From Chaenocephalus aceratus (lineage: Eukaryota > Chordata > Actinopteri > Perciformes > Channichthyidae): a DNA stretch of 64,000 nucleotides. The position numbers were made by a program, and so were the translations under genes. Below the pieces are notes generated by a model. That model was not told where the DNA came from. It saw only the letters and a list, made by a program, of their open reading frames with translations, and ran no database searches. Location of the stretch: contig CM043800.1 in the NCBI GenBank assembly GCA_023974075.1, forward strand, positions 33,044,952 through 33,108,951, given 5' to 3'. How positions within the stretch are numbered: position 1 is the first letter of the stretch; each line of letters begins with the position of its first letter. Shown piece after piece: positions 49,392 to 60,401 of this stretch.

Positions 49392-52300
49392 CTGAGGGAA
49401 GAAAATGTCGTCCGTTCAATGTGCTGCAACACTGAGCTGATAACATGTTCTCTAATCGTATCAAAGAAGTGATGTAAACATGGAGGAAAATACAAATGTA
49501 ACCATTGCTCTGACTTTGGATCTTTCCAACAGGCAAACATATTTAGATCTGTAATCATTTACCTCTTGCAGATGTTCTGGGTGATTGACCTGATCGTCAA
49601 TATCCGGCACCACTTGTAGAGGTCCACTCATCGAGGAAACAGACTGCCTGTGATATGGAAAACACAACAAAGATGCCGATTAACCACCATGAGACGTCAA
49701 TTTGAAATGGCCACCGTATGGCTATTAGCGAGGTACTTATATGGGTGGCTACAAAATAAAAGTAATGTTAAGCCAACCAGTGGAAATGTTTCAAAACTAA
49801 TTGGAACTAAAAGTAGACATTTTAGACAAAATGAAGACATATTTCTCAGCTATTAAACAATAACTCATAACATGACGAGAAACACCAATGATGTAATGTT
49901 TCAAACTTCCAGCAGGTGGAGCACTTACCATGAGGCGATGATGCCGCTGAGAGACTCCAGCACCTCTCCTGCAGTCAGCCTCTGCTGAGGGTCCAACACC
50001 AGCAGCTTTCGGATCAGGCACACCGTGTTCTCCGACACACGCCCATCCCTGAGAGGAAGAGGAGGAAGAGGAGGATAGAGGTAAGATAATATGTAAGAAG
50101 CTGTTGAAAGTTTACAAGGACACTCTTAAATCCATACTGAATATAAAAATGTGGTAAATACTGAAACAAATATGATGGGCTTGAATAACTATTTTCTAAA
50201 AACATGTATACAATTATTCATGTTTTTGAAATGCTGTAGGTTTTTCCATTGCTTCTCATCTCCTCTCTCTACTCACTCTGGGATGGAGTATTCAGCAGCC
50301 TTGATCTTGCGGAAGAGCTCTTGAGGTATGCTGTCATAAAAGGGGAACTGGCCGTAGAGCATGGTGAACAGAACCACGCCGAGGGCCCACATGTCACTGG
50401 GTTTACCTCGGTACGGCCGACCTGGGGACAGGAAGCAGAGGAGATCAACAAATGTGTCATTTGAAAAGGAGACCACAAAGGTCACTGCTGCTGTGCCTTA
50501 ACAAAAAAAATCGATTAAGCCATCGTTTTTTTTTAAATCAACATTTGTGTGTTGACAGTATTTGCCCCATGAGACACGGGGCTGGTTGACCCTGAGACGA
50601 GTTCAAGTCCTGTAAGTCAGCAGGTCTAATGATTAACACGATGAGCAAACACTATGACTCTACGTCAGGGGTGTCAAACTCATGGCCCGGGGGCCAAATC
50701 CGGCCCGCGACTTCATTTTATGTGGCCCCACAAGAGATTGCAAAGAATATAATATGTTTATTATACGGTTACATGCTACTTTACAGAAGCACGTTGCCCA
50801 TAAACGACATGTCCCACAATGCATCTCAAATTTGACTTTCTCAGAATTTGACTTTTTTTCTTCCACATACAGTATGCATTTTTTCTCAGAATTTGACTTA
50901 AATTAGCCTTTTTTCATAAATAGATTTTTTTTTCAAAATGTCACTACCTTCTTTTTGTTTTTCCAGAATATGGCTTTTCTTTTAAAATCATATTGTGAAT
51001 AATCATAATAATCATATTCTGAAGTGACTTGCAATTATTTGCTCTAGACTTCTGCTTTCAGACGTAGTTAATTATGAAGTTATTACCCTATCTGATAATA
51101 ATCCAATGCAGAGGCAATAATGTAATACAATATTATATATGTCTTTTTATATAGTCTTAAAGTTACAACCGGCGCTTTGAGCGCAACCATAATGCTGATG
51201 TGGCCTGTGATGAAATTGTGTTTGACACCCCTGCTCTACATCCATCATATTTCATAGACTTTTAAAATAAGAGAACTGAGAATTGTTTTTTTAAATCAAC
51301 CCTAATACAATAAATCAGCTATAGGTCGGCTATGAATAAACTGCATGACCATAGGCAGTGTTGTTACAGCCAGGCGGCAACAGCAGCAGGCAATTATGTT
51401 AAAGCTTGTGACACACACTCACAGGCGGGGGATGGGGAGGGGCTCACAGGCGGGGGATGGGGAGGGGAGGGGAAGGGGGTAGATGGGAGTAGTTTCCCTC
51501 CAGTGAGTCATCAGTGCGTGAGTCACTGAAGCTCGGTTTAATTGTGTGCCTGTCACGTTATGCTGATATACACGCCCGGGTTCCATCTACAGTTTGAGTG
51601 GTTGGAGCTAAACGATTTCTGTTGGAAATGATTCCCCTCGATCTTGTACACTGTCCAGGACGATGTTCTGGAAATCAATGATTAAACGGATTGGCATTTG
51701 AAGTGCGTGCACAAGCATCGGCCTGATTGGCGCTCAGATCTGCACATTTACTGTGACAAATGAGCTTTGTGAAGCCAAACAATAAAAAAGGGATTTCTGC
51801 TTTTTTTCCCTCAGACAAAAGAACATTTTTCACACAAAGAGGAAAGTAGCTTCCTCTGCAAATGATGAGAAATACATCACCGTGACTATACACACACATA
51901 TGAAGGAAAATAACGATTCCTAGCTTTTGACAGTCCAAGATTGCAACATGAACCCTTTCTTGTTACCCAATAACAGGAAAATCAAGCACAAGACTGACTG
52001 CTTACATAACAACCAACACGGACCCCTCTTCTAAGCAGAACAAGGTCTTGCATTTTGTATAACTAAATACAAATTAACATTTTTCACTTGTAGTAAATAC
52101 ACTTGCTGCAAAAACAAGTGAGACTGTGGGATTGTTTGTTTTGGGGGACAATGTGGGTTCGATGTGGACCACCCATGAGCAAAATCAGCTTTTCTAAACT
52201 GTTCCGACTACGAAGCATCTTGCTTTATACATATATTGCCTTATGAAACGAAAATTCACTTTAAAAAACTGTTTTATTTTCTTACCACTTAACACATCGG

Positions 52301-54568
52301 GGCTGATGTAGGCCGGACTGCCTCTCTGGTCTTTCAGCAGGTCGTCCTCGCTCACCAGGTGCTTTCCCAGGCAGAAGTTGGTGATGGTGATTCTGTGAGT
52401 CCTGCAAGCACACACAAACAAGCATGTGAAATATAAGATATGCTTCAGTTTCAAAATACCTTAATATCCCCACTCTGGTGAGCACACTCCTAGTCTTACT
52501 CATCATGACTAATGTAAGTTTGGAACGTGAAACACTGCACACTCATCGCTCACAGCATTAAGGGCACACAGGACGACAGAGACAGGGAGAACTTGCTAGC
52601 ATGCCTTGTTGTTTTGATAATCTCATGGTTCACTGGGCCTTTACATTATATCAGTATCTCATGACTGCCAGATGCAAAACTGAACACGCACAGCCAGTCC
52701 TTTTGGAAGGGAGTCTCATCTTTCTGCGGCGTATTTGTAGTCAAGTTGCTGGTCATTTCCTAAACTCTGATTTAGTAGATCCTTGTATGTTCCCCTGTAG
52801 TGAAATGCATGTGAAGGCGCATTGAGGTCACCAGCGATATTTGATTGATTTCATTTCATGGGATGCTATGACATTTTTCTCTGACTCATTAAGGTACATG
52901 TGGCTTGCCTCTGGACTAACCCGTGTCCGTATTAAGCCGAGGGACTATGGACCTTTCTATATCAGTGTGCTCTTTCAGCAGAGAGAAAATCAAAAGCTGC
53001 ACTTTGACAAACATATGAGTCAACTTGTGGCTTGAGATAATTGTCTGGATGACTAAGCTTGCATAGTGATTGGTTGCCAAAGGAGTCAGTATGTAAAGCT
53101 CACGAAGATTTAAAATATGTACACAAACGTCAAGTGCACCACACAATCGGTCCCATGATGAACACGCACACGAAAAAGGCACTCAAAAGCACATTATTGC
53201 ACGGTCTAGAGCCCGGGTCCTCTCTAACACGCTGCTCACCCACATCCGCTTTCTAAAAAGCATGAGGTCAACAGCTTCCCCTATTCTCTCTCACTTTCAC
53301 ACCCTGCTCCATCACTCACTCACTCACTGCTCCCATTACAGCATCTGGAGCCAATTTCTGTCAAACACTCCATTTGAAACCAAAGGCTTGAATCTCCAAA
53401 GTCCCTCAGAACGTTCGGTTCACATCATTTCCAGCTACTTATGTGATCCAGCCCTTCCAACAGCTTCCGTGTTCCAAGTCTATACAACCATACAGTGGCC
53501 TTGTGATCCGCACACAGATTGGCCAGAACAGCGTGCAGTGCTTCAAGGACCCTCGACATAAAAGCTTCCTTTATAGAGGAGCCTGTGCTTTTGTCTGTGC
53601 GCATCACGACCCAGGCTTCTATTCGTGCACCGGAGATTGGGTAAATGAAATTGCATGTTTGCCTCGTGAGGCAAGGGTCCCCGAGGACTGGAGAGCGACC
53701 ACACCACCTCTGCTTCCTGGTCATGTGACTCCGGGAAAGTCAGGAAACCAGAAACCTAAACAGCCTCCATGATTTTGCCTCCCTTCCCGCAAAACATTTT
53801 TTGCTGAAAATACACAAGCTGAGGAGAAGGGAGGTTAAACGCAGGGCAACTTCCACAGTTCACTTCCTCAGAAGCATCATTTGGAGGGTTACACTTGTGC
53901 CCAAACTTACAGTTGCAATATTCTAGTTTCTAAGGTTGGCTTATTGAATGGTGGCTACTGCTCGTCAAGTATAATTCCCTCGCTCAGCAATGTAGGATAA
54001 ACATGTTCAAGATAGTTCCAGAAAGACTTATTTGTGCCAGACAGCACACCACGTGACTTCTGATTGAGTCAGGGCAATCCATCCCCGAGACAATACAGCA
54101 AATACTGTGCGCCAACAGAAGCTCTCTGGAACATACACACATAAAACAAATCACCTTGCTGTAATGTGTCTCCTTACATTTAAGTCAACACAGCTCTGAC
54201 ATACAACAAGCTAGTTTTAGATTGATTTATGACATCCTGCTTTCATAACAGCTGGCTCTGCAAGAGGAAATCACATCACTCTTGTGCAAACTGCTGAGGT
54301 TGTTGATGCCGTGTGAGGAGGGGATTTTGACCGTATCCTTCCCGTACTGCATACACATCCCGGGTGGAGTGACAGAGGAAACGTGCACGCAAGCAGAGTG
54401 TAATTCGTAAGAGGAGAGGGGAGGAGGGGAAGAGAGAACAAAATGACAAAGAGCATGAAACAGAAAAAACAATCAAAGCAGGAAAGGGGATCGGGGTGTA
54501 AAAGAAAAATATTAAAAAAGTAGAGTAAAGGGTAAATAAATAAATAATGAGAGTGTGTGTGTGTGTGT

Positions 54569-54606
<38 letters not shown>

Positions 54607-57600
54607 TGTGCATTGCAGTGAGAGTCAGCTCGGAGCTATGGGGCCTTTGGCAGGCCTCTCCTTTGTCTCCAGCTGGGACGGAGTGTTCCGCTCGACTGCC
54701 CCTCTCCCCGCCACCCTCCTCTGGCCAAAACACTCTCCTGTTTCATCACCACCACCACCACTCCTCCTGCTCCTGCTGCTGCTAGTGCTGCTGGGGGGGG
54801 GGGGGGGGGGGGGGGGGGGGTCAATGGGCTCTGATGCGTGTGTATGTGGTAAAGATATGAGCCGAGGACGTGACATTTCAATGCATGTGCTCACACTTGC
54901 AGATAATGAATGATAGAATTAGACTCGCGTGTGTGTGATGCAAGCATATTCAATGTTTGACTGCGAAGGTGTGTGTAGCAAGCGTAGGAAAAGAGAGAGT
55001 GTGTTTCAGTGTTAGTCATGTCCTTTCCAAAGAAGTCTTTGTGGGATGATTATCAGAGTCTCCATTAATGTGCATGCAAAACTCTGCAAACGTCGAACAC
55101 TTCAAAGCTAAATCGATCCAAATCATCTCAAATTGGGCTTAAAAAAAAATATATAACAAAAAGGCAAGAAAATGCTAAAATAGCAGTAGTCACACCGCGA
55201 GTGTGGCTTCCACCCCTTGAACACACACCTCTCTCGTACACTGTACGTTTGGTGTGTTACAGATGAGTGGTTTCCCATTCAGCGGGGTCTATCTGAAGTG
55301 CAGCGCTCGGTGACCTGAGGTGCACCAGCCGCGGCCCTGTGTGCTGCACAACATTGCTCACTCTGCCACTGAAAACAAAGCAGTAGCGTATTCTTCGCTC
55401 CATTTTGCACCCATGTCCAGTTTACCCGCTGCTTCCAAAAATCCAACTACGGGTAATGAATCATCAGCTTTTACTCGACCCACAGACACCGGCCCAGACG
55501 CACAGGGTTTTAGGTTTCTATAACTGATCTCACTCTTAGTCTGACATGTGACCCCTGCTTGGGTTTAAAGTCAAATGCACATGCTGAGGACGGATGTGGC
55601 CCGTCGTACATGTGAGCGGAGACAGAATGACTGACTGGCAGAATCAAATGAATGACCCGGTGTAGTGGGAGGGGTTATGGCCCTCGCCGAGTGAGAGAAT
55701 GAGTTAAAGCTTACCGTTTGTTCAGCACCATGTTTCCCAGCTTGAGGTCTCTGTGCACAATGTTTTTCTGCATGCAGAAAAGACAGCAAAGGTTTTGGTC
55801 AGGTCATGCTCGGTGAATCATTGGTATCACAACAATTGGTTTGTTCTAGAGAGTGACACACAGGCATGGGAGATGAGTAATCAGGAAGAATGTGCAACTA
55901 GTAGGGCTGTTCGATTATGGCAAGAATCATAATCTCGATTATTTGGGTCAATAATTGATATCACGATTATTAAAAACGATTATTTATGTACTTTGAAAAC
56001 ATCCATTTATTGATTTTTTTTTTGGAAACGTGTGTTAACAGTTGATTACCCTGAACTTTAAGTATAATTCAACTGAAAAACCAATAAAAAATCAAATAAA
56101 TAATAGTTTTATTTAGGGATGTCCCGATCACCTTTTTTGCTCCCGATCCGATTCCGATTATTTGATTTTGACAATCTGCCGACACCGATTTTTCCCGATC
56201 CGATCTTTATGCAATGCATTAAGAGAAAACAAAGGTAACAGATAACGGCTGGTCATCCAACGCGATGAAGTCAGCTATCTTGGCTGTTATTGTTTGGCCT
56301 TTTCACTGTTCTGGGGCAGTTTCTCTTTCCTTTTAAAAGTCTCTGAAAGTGTCGGTTGTTTCAGTGCCGTTACCTGAGTGGCCGCTGTGTACTCGCCGTG
56401 TTGTTGTTGGTGTTTTTTTTTTCTCAGGTAGCGTATTAGATTGGTCGTGTTGAACATAGCTCCGTTCTTTCCACCACGTGGAACCTCCGCCTTGCAAACA
56501 TTGCATCTGGCTGTTACACTGCCTTCGCTTTCAATTTTATAATACTTCCAAACTCCTGAAATTTTCTCTGTCCCGACTCCCGAGTCACCAGCTGAACGTA
56601 GCCTCTCGTAGCTAACTGCTACTATTAGACACTGCGCCCACTCTGTTGCCAGATTTGAGAGAAATAATACATACATGATGTTGTGTAATTTTAAACCACA
56701 ACTAAGTCCTCAGGATGACTTTAAGACGTGAACATGGTCATTTTTGTTTTGTAACATGAAATACAATAATAAAAATATTTTATATAAACATTTCTTTTTT
56801 TTTATTATTCACGATCCGATTTTTTTCTCTCGATTCCGATCTTTTGAAAATCACGTGATCGGATCATCTCTATTTTTAATTTCGATTATGTAGTTTTCAT
56901 AATCGTTACAAGCCAAAATCGTAATTGCGATTAAAATACGATTAATTGAGCAGCCCTAGCAACTAACTAACAATATCAAAAGGGATTTATTCCGTGTTGA
57001 CAAAACATAGTATCCAAGCTCTCTTCATTGATGTCAATTGAATTTATTTGAGTCCACCGTTTCTTAGAGTAGTGAATCAAATGCCATCATAGACTCACCT
57101 TATGAAGGGCTTCCACGACACGCACCACATCGTAGAAGATGACGATGGCCTCGCGCTCGCTCAGCCGCTTCTCTTTTATTACGTAATGCTGGAGGTTTAT
57201 TAGATCTGCCGTCTTGTCGCTGAAGTCATGAGCACACAGGCAGTCGAGCACGAGGCAGATCCGCTTCTTCATCTTTCGCACCTTGTTGGCCTCCATGTCC
57301 TCCACTATTTCGTAGGCACGATCCTGGTGAACAACAACAAAAAGAAGTGTGAGCAGCAATCTCCAGAAAAAGGCTCACTTTGTAGGTAGACAAGAGTTGT
57401 TGTTGTTGTTGATGATGCATTTTAGAAGCACTTCCCAACAGTGTCCGATCGATATAGGTTGAGGCATACATGAATGCATCAACCTGAATGGATTCCTGTA
57501 CCATGCTGGCGGATCAAACCGATTCATTCAGCTTAGAAAGCCATAGATTCATGCAGAGTAGCGGCCATCAATCTGCAGCCTGCATGTAACCGATGAATAA

Positions 57601-60392
57601 GACACACACACACCCCTCCACACCGGCTGGTGGAAGGTCATTCCTCTTCATTCAAACTCCAGTCGTCTTAGCGGAGTCACCATTTCTTATTGATTTCTGT
57701 ATCAAGTTGTCAGTACCTTTTTTCAGATGCAGTCGGCACCTCTGAAAGCGTACACGTATTAACTGGTCCTCTCAGGGTGGAGATGCTCTATAATAACCCA
57801 ATCAATATGGCTGGTTTAAATGAATCAGAGTGCAAGGCTGCTATTCTGAGAACACCGGGACGGTGGAAAAGACAGGATGTGATAAAGAGAATAAAAAACA
57901 GAGAGAGATCTAGAGAGATGGCATAATAACAAAGTTAGAGGAGGAGTCAGACGGGAAGACAGGTGAAAGGCAGGTCATTGTGAATGGATGGGGCTGTAAA
58001 TAGAGATGACTGCAGATAAATATGGCTTTTAAATGGTGCCTAAACAACCCTGATATGGACAATGCAAGCAGCTGGTTGGACAAATTAAAATTATTCTTAC
58101 AGTGACACCACATATGGCTCTTTTCCACTGCAGGACCTAGCACAGCTTATGGTTAGGCCTTGGTAGGCCAGGCTCAAGTTTAGTAACAGGGGTAGTAACT
58201 ATAGTAACGCAGTGTAGGCGGGGCGATTGGCTGTTCGCTGTGTAAAACTGCCGTGATGTCATCTTCAATGCGAACCACAACACCAACACATCAGCCGTTA
58301 GCTGTTAGCACTCAAGCTCACAGCTCCTCATATCTGTTCAGAAACTGGACAAATGTTAAACAAGTACAAACCACAGACTGTCTATGTCATGGCGAATACA
58401 GTCGCTGGTTTATTTATGTCTGTATGCCGTTGTTGTGAGTGTGGACAGAGCAGCTACAGGTTAGCCTGATGGATCCGATCTTCATTCAGAAAACACGCAT
58501 TTTAAAAGGTTTTTCGTCTGCCTGCAGACTTGATTCATGGTTTTAATAACCGGTATCAGTATGTTGTTACTTCCGCATCATTTTTGAAACGTGTATAACA
58601 ATTAAATCAAGGTAAAATATGTTCATTTGGTTGTAGTTGTAGCCCCCTTGCCAGCGATTCTCTTTGACCATTCAGCAGTCAAGAGTGTTTACGTCACCGG
58701 TTGGGCCAAAACTACCCCTAGTGGAAAAGCAAAAAAAGCAGGCCTGGTTTGGCCCGGCCCGCTTAAACCGTGCCGCAGTGGAAAAGCGCCAATAGTGACC
58801 AATTGAAAGTTCTCCATGGTAATGTTGGTGTATTTATCATGTCTAACCATATAGGATACTCGCCCAGATAATGCACCATAAACTAATTATTAAGACTGAT
58901 ATACCATGCCCCTGTTAACAGAAAGGTAGTTTTATAGGAAATAGTTTGTAGGTGTTTACCTGGAAGAGGCCGTGATGGTGGACCACCCCATCCTGGTTAT
59001 GCAGCAGGGAAAGAAGGGAGAACTCTGTGTGCAGCAGCATTTTCCCCTGCCTCTCCTCCTGAGTCTCCCCTGCAGAGTCTGCTCGCTCCTCCAGCGTAAG
59101 GATCTGCAGAAAGCACACACGAGAAGAGAGCAAACATTAGAGGTCACAGGACAGGAGCTCATACAGGATCAGACCGCAGAAAAACAGCTTTAACTTTGTA
59201 TTAAGCTAATCTACGCTCCACATTAAAAATGAGTGAAGACATGACGGCAAGTTTCATTTCAAATGAACATTTTATAGCAGTTATGCAGCTTTAAAAAAAA
59301 AAAAAAAAAGCTCGTAAAATAATGTGAAGCAAACAAGCTGTGCAGCAGACACTGAGGCGCTGCAGTCATTGGTATGAGGGGAGGGTCACACACTGACTCA
59401 CTGCATGGTCGTGGGGGTTACAAGTAGACATTCCAGGTGGGGCACTACCTTCCTTTCCCCACTGCTACAGCTCCTTCCCGAGTGCAACAGACATTAGATA
59501 GCCCCAATAAACACATTGCCCCGCTAAGGTTTTGTGTTTGCACCAGACTGAAACAGGAGGCCATAAAATGGAAGGTCAAAGGTTCAGATGTCTGCTGGGA
59601 CTTCATAACTTTGTCGTGAATGATATGTTTAATGAACAGTCTAAACTCATAAGTAAGAAAGGAAAGAACGAAGAATACGCCAAGCCTGACAGACTTACTT
59701 TGAGCTGATAGAAGTCGTCCGTGCCGTCCTTCCTGGCCAGACACTGCACTATGCTGGGCACTGGTGAGTTGCCCAGGCGAGGCCCTGCAGAGGATGAGAA
59801 GAGGAACAGCTGCATGACCAAAAGGCAGGCAACATGCTGGAGTGTGTGCTCTCACTGCAACTCATTAAAGACTACATGTGCTCGTATCCATTAACACCCA
59901 AAGTGTTATGTTGTCTTTGGCACTCTGCATTGCAAATAGTCATGGAGTTGTGTAGTAGAAAACATACAGGTTTGAGAGTAGGGGAAGGACATGTAATCCA
60001 GCAGGAGGAAATAACCTTGCTCCAACACAGACTTAGAACTTTCTGGCTGAATTCAGGGGGATCAGTTAAATTCTTCACATTCTTATCTCAGGCGTGCGTA
60101 CACACCACACGACTCTCACACTCACACCAAAATACCTTTCCAGATTTCCAGCACAATAACAAGTTGCACATGGGGACAAACGAGCACAAGTTGCACATGG
60201 GGACAAACGTGCACCAAGAGACATTTTAGAGTCCATACTTTTGGGACTTGTGCAAACACTCGCAGCTTCCTTACCGAGGATGAAGGGCCCAGCTCTCTTG
60301 GCGTTGTTTCCGGATATCCCAGGACATTGCAGCTTGCTGGCCCTGCCTGATGACTCTCCAGCTCCCCTCTCCGAAGAGCGCCGCTTGGACAT
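49173..60392 (-). CDS. stk40: STK40 pseudokinase, ten coding exons (whole gene span)
   Basis: Serine/threonine kinase 40 (SgK495/SHIK), a Tribbles-related pseudokinase reported to bind the E3 ubiquitin ligase COP1 and to dampen NF-kB/p53 signalling. The coding exons are 60392-60275, 59784-59699, 59103-58960, 57323-57099, 55767-55715, 52401-52286, 50421-50277, 50048-49929, 49647-49563 and 49391-49173. They sum to 1311 nt, giving 436 residues plus TAG; human STK40 has 435. Every junction is GT-AG and phases match throughout. Motifs seen: AGPFILGPRLG (degenerate glycine loop), DFYQLK (lysine in the VAIK position), IVHRDLKLGN (catalytic loop kept), and TNFCLG where DFG should be, so the metal-binding Asp is missing. 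Then come the GSPAYISPDVL segment, the DMWALG helix, a VVPDIDD segment that may be the COP1-binding VP motif, and the conserved tail ending AILAQRFLRK. Start is the ATG at 60392, just after a splice acceptor. The 5' non-coding exon and promoter were not located. Confidence 0.97.
49563..49647 (-). CDS. stk40: stk40 coding exon 9 (possible COP1-binding segment)
   Basis: 85 nt encoding QSVSSMSGPLQVVPDIDDQ and NHPEHLQE. The VVPDIDD stretch resembles the VP-plus-acidic peptides by which Tribbles proteins and STK40 dock on COP1; the assignment of this exact site is inference. Acceptor TATCACAG, donor GAG|GTAAAT. The part after DDQ is less conserved than its surroundings. Confidence 0.95.
49929..50048 (-). 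CDS. stk40: stk40 coding exon 8
   Basis: 120 nt encoding DGRVSENTVCLIRKLLVLDP, then QQRLTAGEVLESLSGIIAS plus two bases of Trp. LDPQQRLT is the conserved kinase helix H/I arginine motif. Acceptor CCTCTCAG, donor TG|GTAAGT. Confidence 0.97.
50277..50421 (-). CDS. stk40: stk40 coding exon 7
   Basis: 145 nt encoding RPYRGKPSDMWALGVVLFTM, LYGQFPFYDSIPQELFRKIK and AAEYSIP. This is the helix F to G region of the C-lobe. Acceptor CTGTCCCCAG, donor GA|GTGAGT. The intron upstream (50422-52285) contains the hAT MITE at 50666-51233. Confidence 0.97.
50666..51233. mobile_element. hAT MITE in stk40 intron 6
   Basis: Left end CAGGGGTGTCAAACTCATGG, right end TGTTTGACACCCCTG, with target duplication CTCTACGT / CTCTACAT (one mismatch) at 50658-50665 and 51234-51241. 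The CAGGGGTGTCAAACTCATGG terminus is a widespread vertebrate hAT/Charlie-type end. 568 bp, AT-rich, no transposase. Confidence 0.9.
51418..51476. repeat. Short GC-rich tandem repeat in stk40 intron 6
   Basis: CTCACAGGCGGGGGATGGGG occurs twice in succession followed by AGGGGAGGGG. About 27-bp unit. Confidence 0.85.
52286..52401 (-). CDS. stk40: stk40 coding exon 6 (altered DFG)
   Basis: 116 nt encoding THRITITNFCLGKHLVSED, then LLKDQRGSPAYISPDVLS. The position that holds DFG in active kinases reads NFC here, as in mammalian STK40, which is the main sequence reason the protein is classed as a pseudokinase. Acceptor TTGCAG, donor G|GTAAGA. The intron upstream is about 3.3 kb, the longest within the coding region. 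Confidence 0.97.
54553..54605. repeat. (TG)n microsatellite in stk40 intron 5
   Basis: TG array with one TA interruption. Confidence 0.97.
54793..54820. repeat. 28-base G-run in stk40 intron 5
   Basis: Follows CCACCACCACCACTCCTCCT and CTGCTGCTGCTAGTGCTGCT, a simple-sequence cluster. The glycine- or proline-rich frames across it are not proteins. Confidence 0.95.
55715..55767 (-). CDS. stk40: stk40 coding exon 5 (catalytic loop)
   Basis: A 53-nt micro-exon encoding KNIVHRDLKLGNMVLNK plus two bases of Arg. It holds the intact HRDLK..N catalytic-loop motif. Acceptor CTGCATGCAG, donor CG|GTAAGC. It is short but its frame and phase (0 to 2) join exactly to both neighbours. Confidence 0.96.
56115..56873 (-). 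mobile_element. Inner hAT element carrying a BED zinc-finger frame
   Basis: Begins TAGGGATGTCCCGATCACCT and ends near GTGATCGGATCATCTCTA, an imperfect inverted repeat typical of the fish family with CCGATCCGATTCCGAT runs. T-rich flanks on both sides make the target duplication unclear. The minus strand encodes the BED-finger frame described separately. Confidence 0.75.
56287..56676 (-). pseudogene. N-terminal fragment of a BED-finger hAT transposase
   Basis: A 129-codon minus-strand frame. Residues around SGVWKYYKI, ARCNVCKAEVPRGGKNGAMF, NTTNLIRYLRKKKH and QQQH give the C-x2-C … H-x3-5-H spacing and aromatic residues of a BED zinc finger, which sits at the N-terminus of hAT/ZBED transposases and binds the element ends. 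The frame ends with KLPQNSEKAKQ and a stop, with no catalytic DDE or dimerisation domain, so it is a truncated remnant kept in a short internally deleted element. It lies antisense-independent, in the same strand as stk40, within intron 4. Confidence 0.8.
57099..57323 (-). CDS. stk40: stk40 coding exon 4
   Basis: 225 nt, 75 codons. Encodes DRAYEIVEDMEANKV, then KKRICLVLDCLCAHDF, and YVIKEKRLSEREAIVIFYDV through VVEALHK. This is the hinge and helices D/E of the kinase fold, very close to the human protein. Acceptor TGGTGTTCACCAG-like, donor AAG|GTGAGT. The intron before it (57324-58959) holds the foldback element at 58115-58791. Confidence 0.97.
58115..58791. mobile_element. Foldback DNA element in stk40 intron 3
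   Basis: Left end TGGCTCTTTTCCACTGCA and right end GCAGTGGAAAAGCGCCA form a ~17-bp inverted repeat, with ATA at 58112-58114 and 58792-58794. A 3-bp duplication suits a PIF/Harbinger-like source. Interior includes CCTGGTTTGGCCCGGCCCGC. No transposase frame. Confidence 0.8.
58960..59103 (-). CDS. stk40: stk40 coding exon 3
   Basis: 144 nt, exactly 48 codons. Encodes ILTLEERADSAGETQEERQG through LLSLLHNQDGVVHHHGLFQ. Acceptor TTTCTGCAG, donor CAG|GTAAAC. The VVHHHGLF segment corresponds to the start of the beta-4/beta-5 region. The residues after ILTLEER differ from human, consistent with a loop that tolerates change. Confidence 0.96.
59699..59784 (-). CDS. stk40: stk40 coding exon 2
   Basis: 86 nt, phase 1 to 0. 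Encodes PRLGNSPVPSIVQCLARKDG and ends in DFYQLK, which carries the lysine at the beta-3 position. Acceptor CCTCTGCAG, donor AAA|GTAAGT. The intron before it is about 490 bp. Confidence 0.96.
60275..60392 (-). CDS. stk40: stk40 coding exon 1 (N-terminus)
   Basis: Encodes MSKRRSSERGAG through AKRAGPFIL plus one base of the next Gly codon. A pyrimidine-rich acceptor (TTTTTCCTCCTGTAG) ends at 60402, so the exon begins at 60401 with nine untranslated bases and at least one 5' non-coding exon must lie upstream. The donor is G|GTAAGG. The N-terminus is basic and serine-rich, as in other vertebrate STK40 proteins, and the glycine-loop remnant starts here. Confidence 0.95.
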
Positions 60393-60401
60393 ACTGGAGC
60401 T

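Larger units (their letters stand above)
55902..56958. mobile_element. hAT element in stk40 intron 4, with a second element inside
   Basis: Left end TAGGGCTGTTCGATTATGGC, right end GATTAATTGAGCAGCCCTA, target duplication GCAACTAG / GCAACTAA (7 of 8) at 55894-55901 and 56959-56966. Its central part is replaced by a second element from about 56115 to 56873. Confidence 0.88.

Noticed and set aside
49250..49558. 102-codon minus-strand frame overlapping stk40
   Set aside because: Shadow frame of stk40 exon 10; the conserved reading is in the other frame with correct splice sites.
54625..54913. Poly-proline and poly-glycine frames near 54.6-54.9 kb
   Set aside because: Produced by CCA/CTG repeats and a 28-base G-run in an stk40 intron.
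59834..60229. 131-codon plus-strand frame antisense to stk40
   Set aside because: Lies in stk40 intron 1, contains a small tandem duplication (TTGCACATGGGGACAAACG), no motif.
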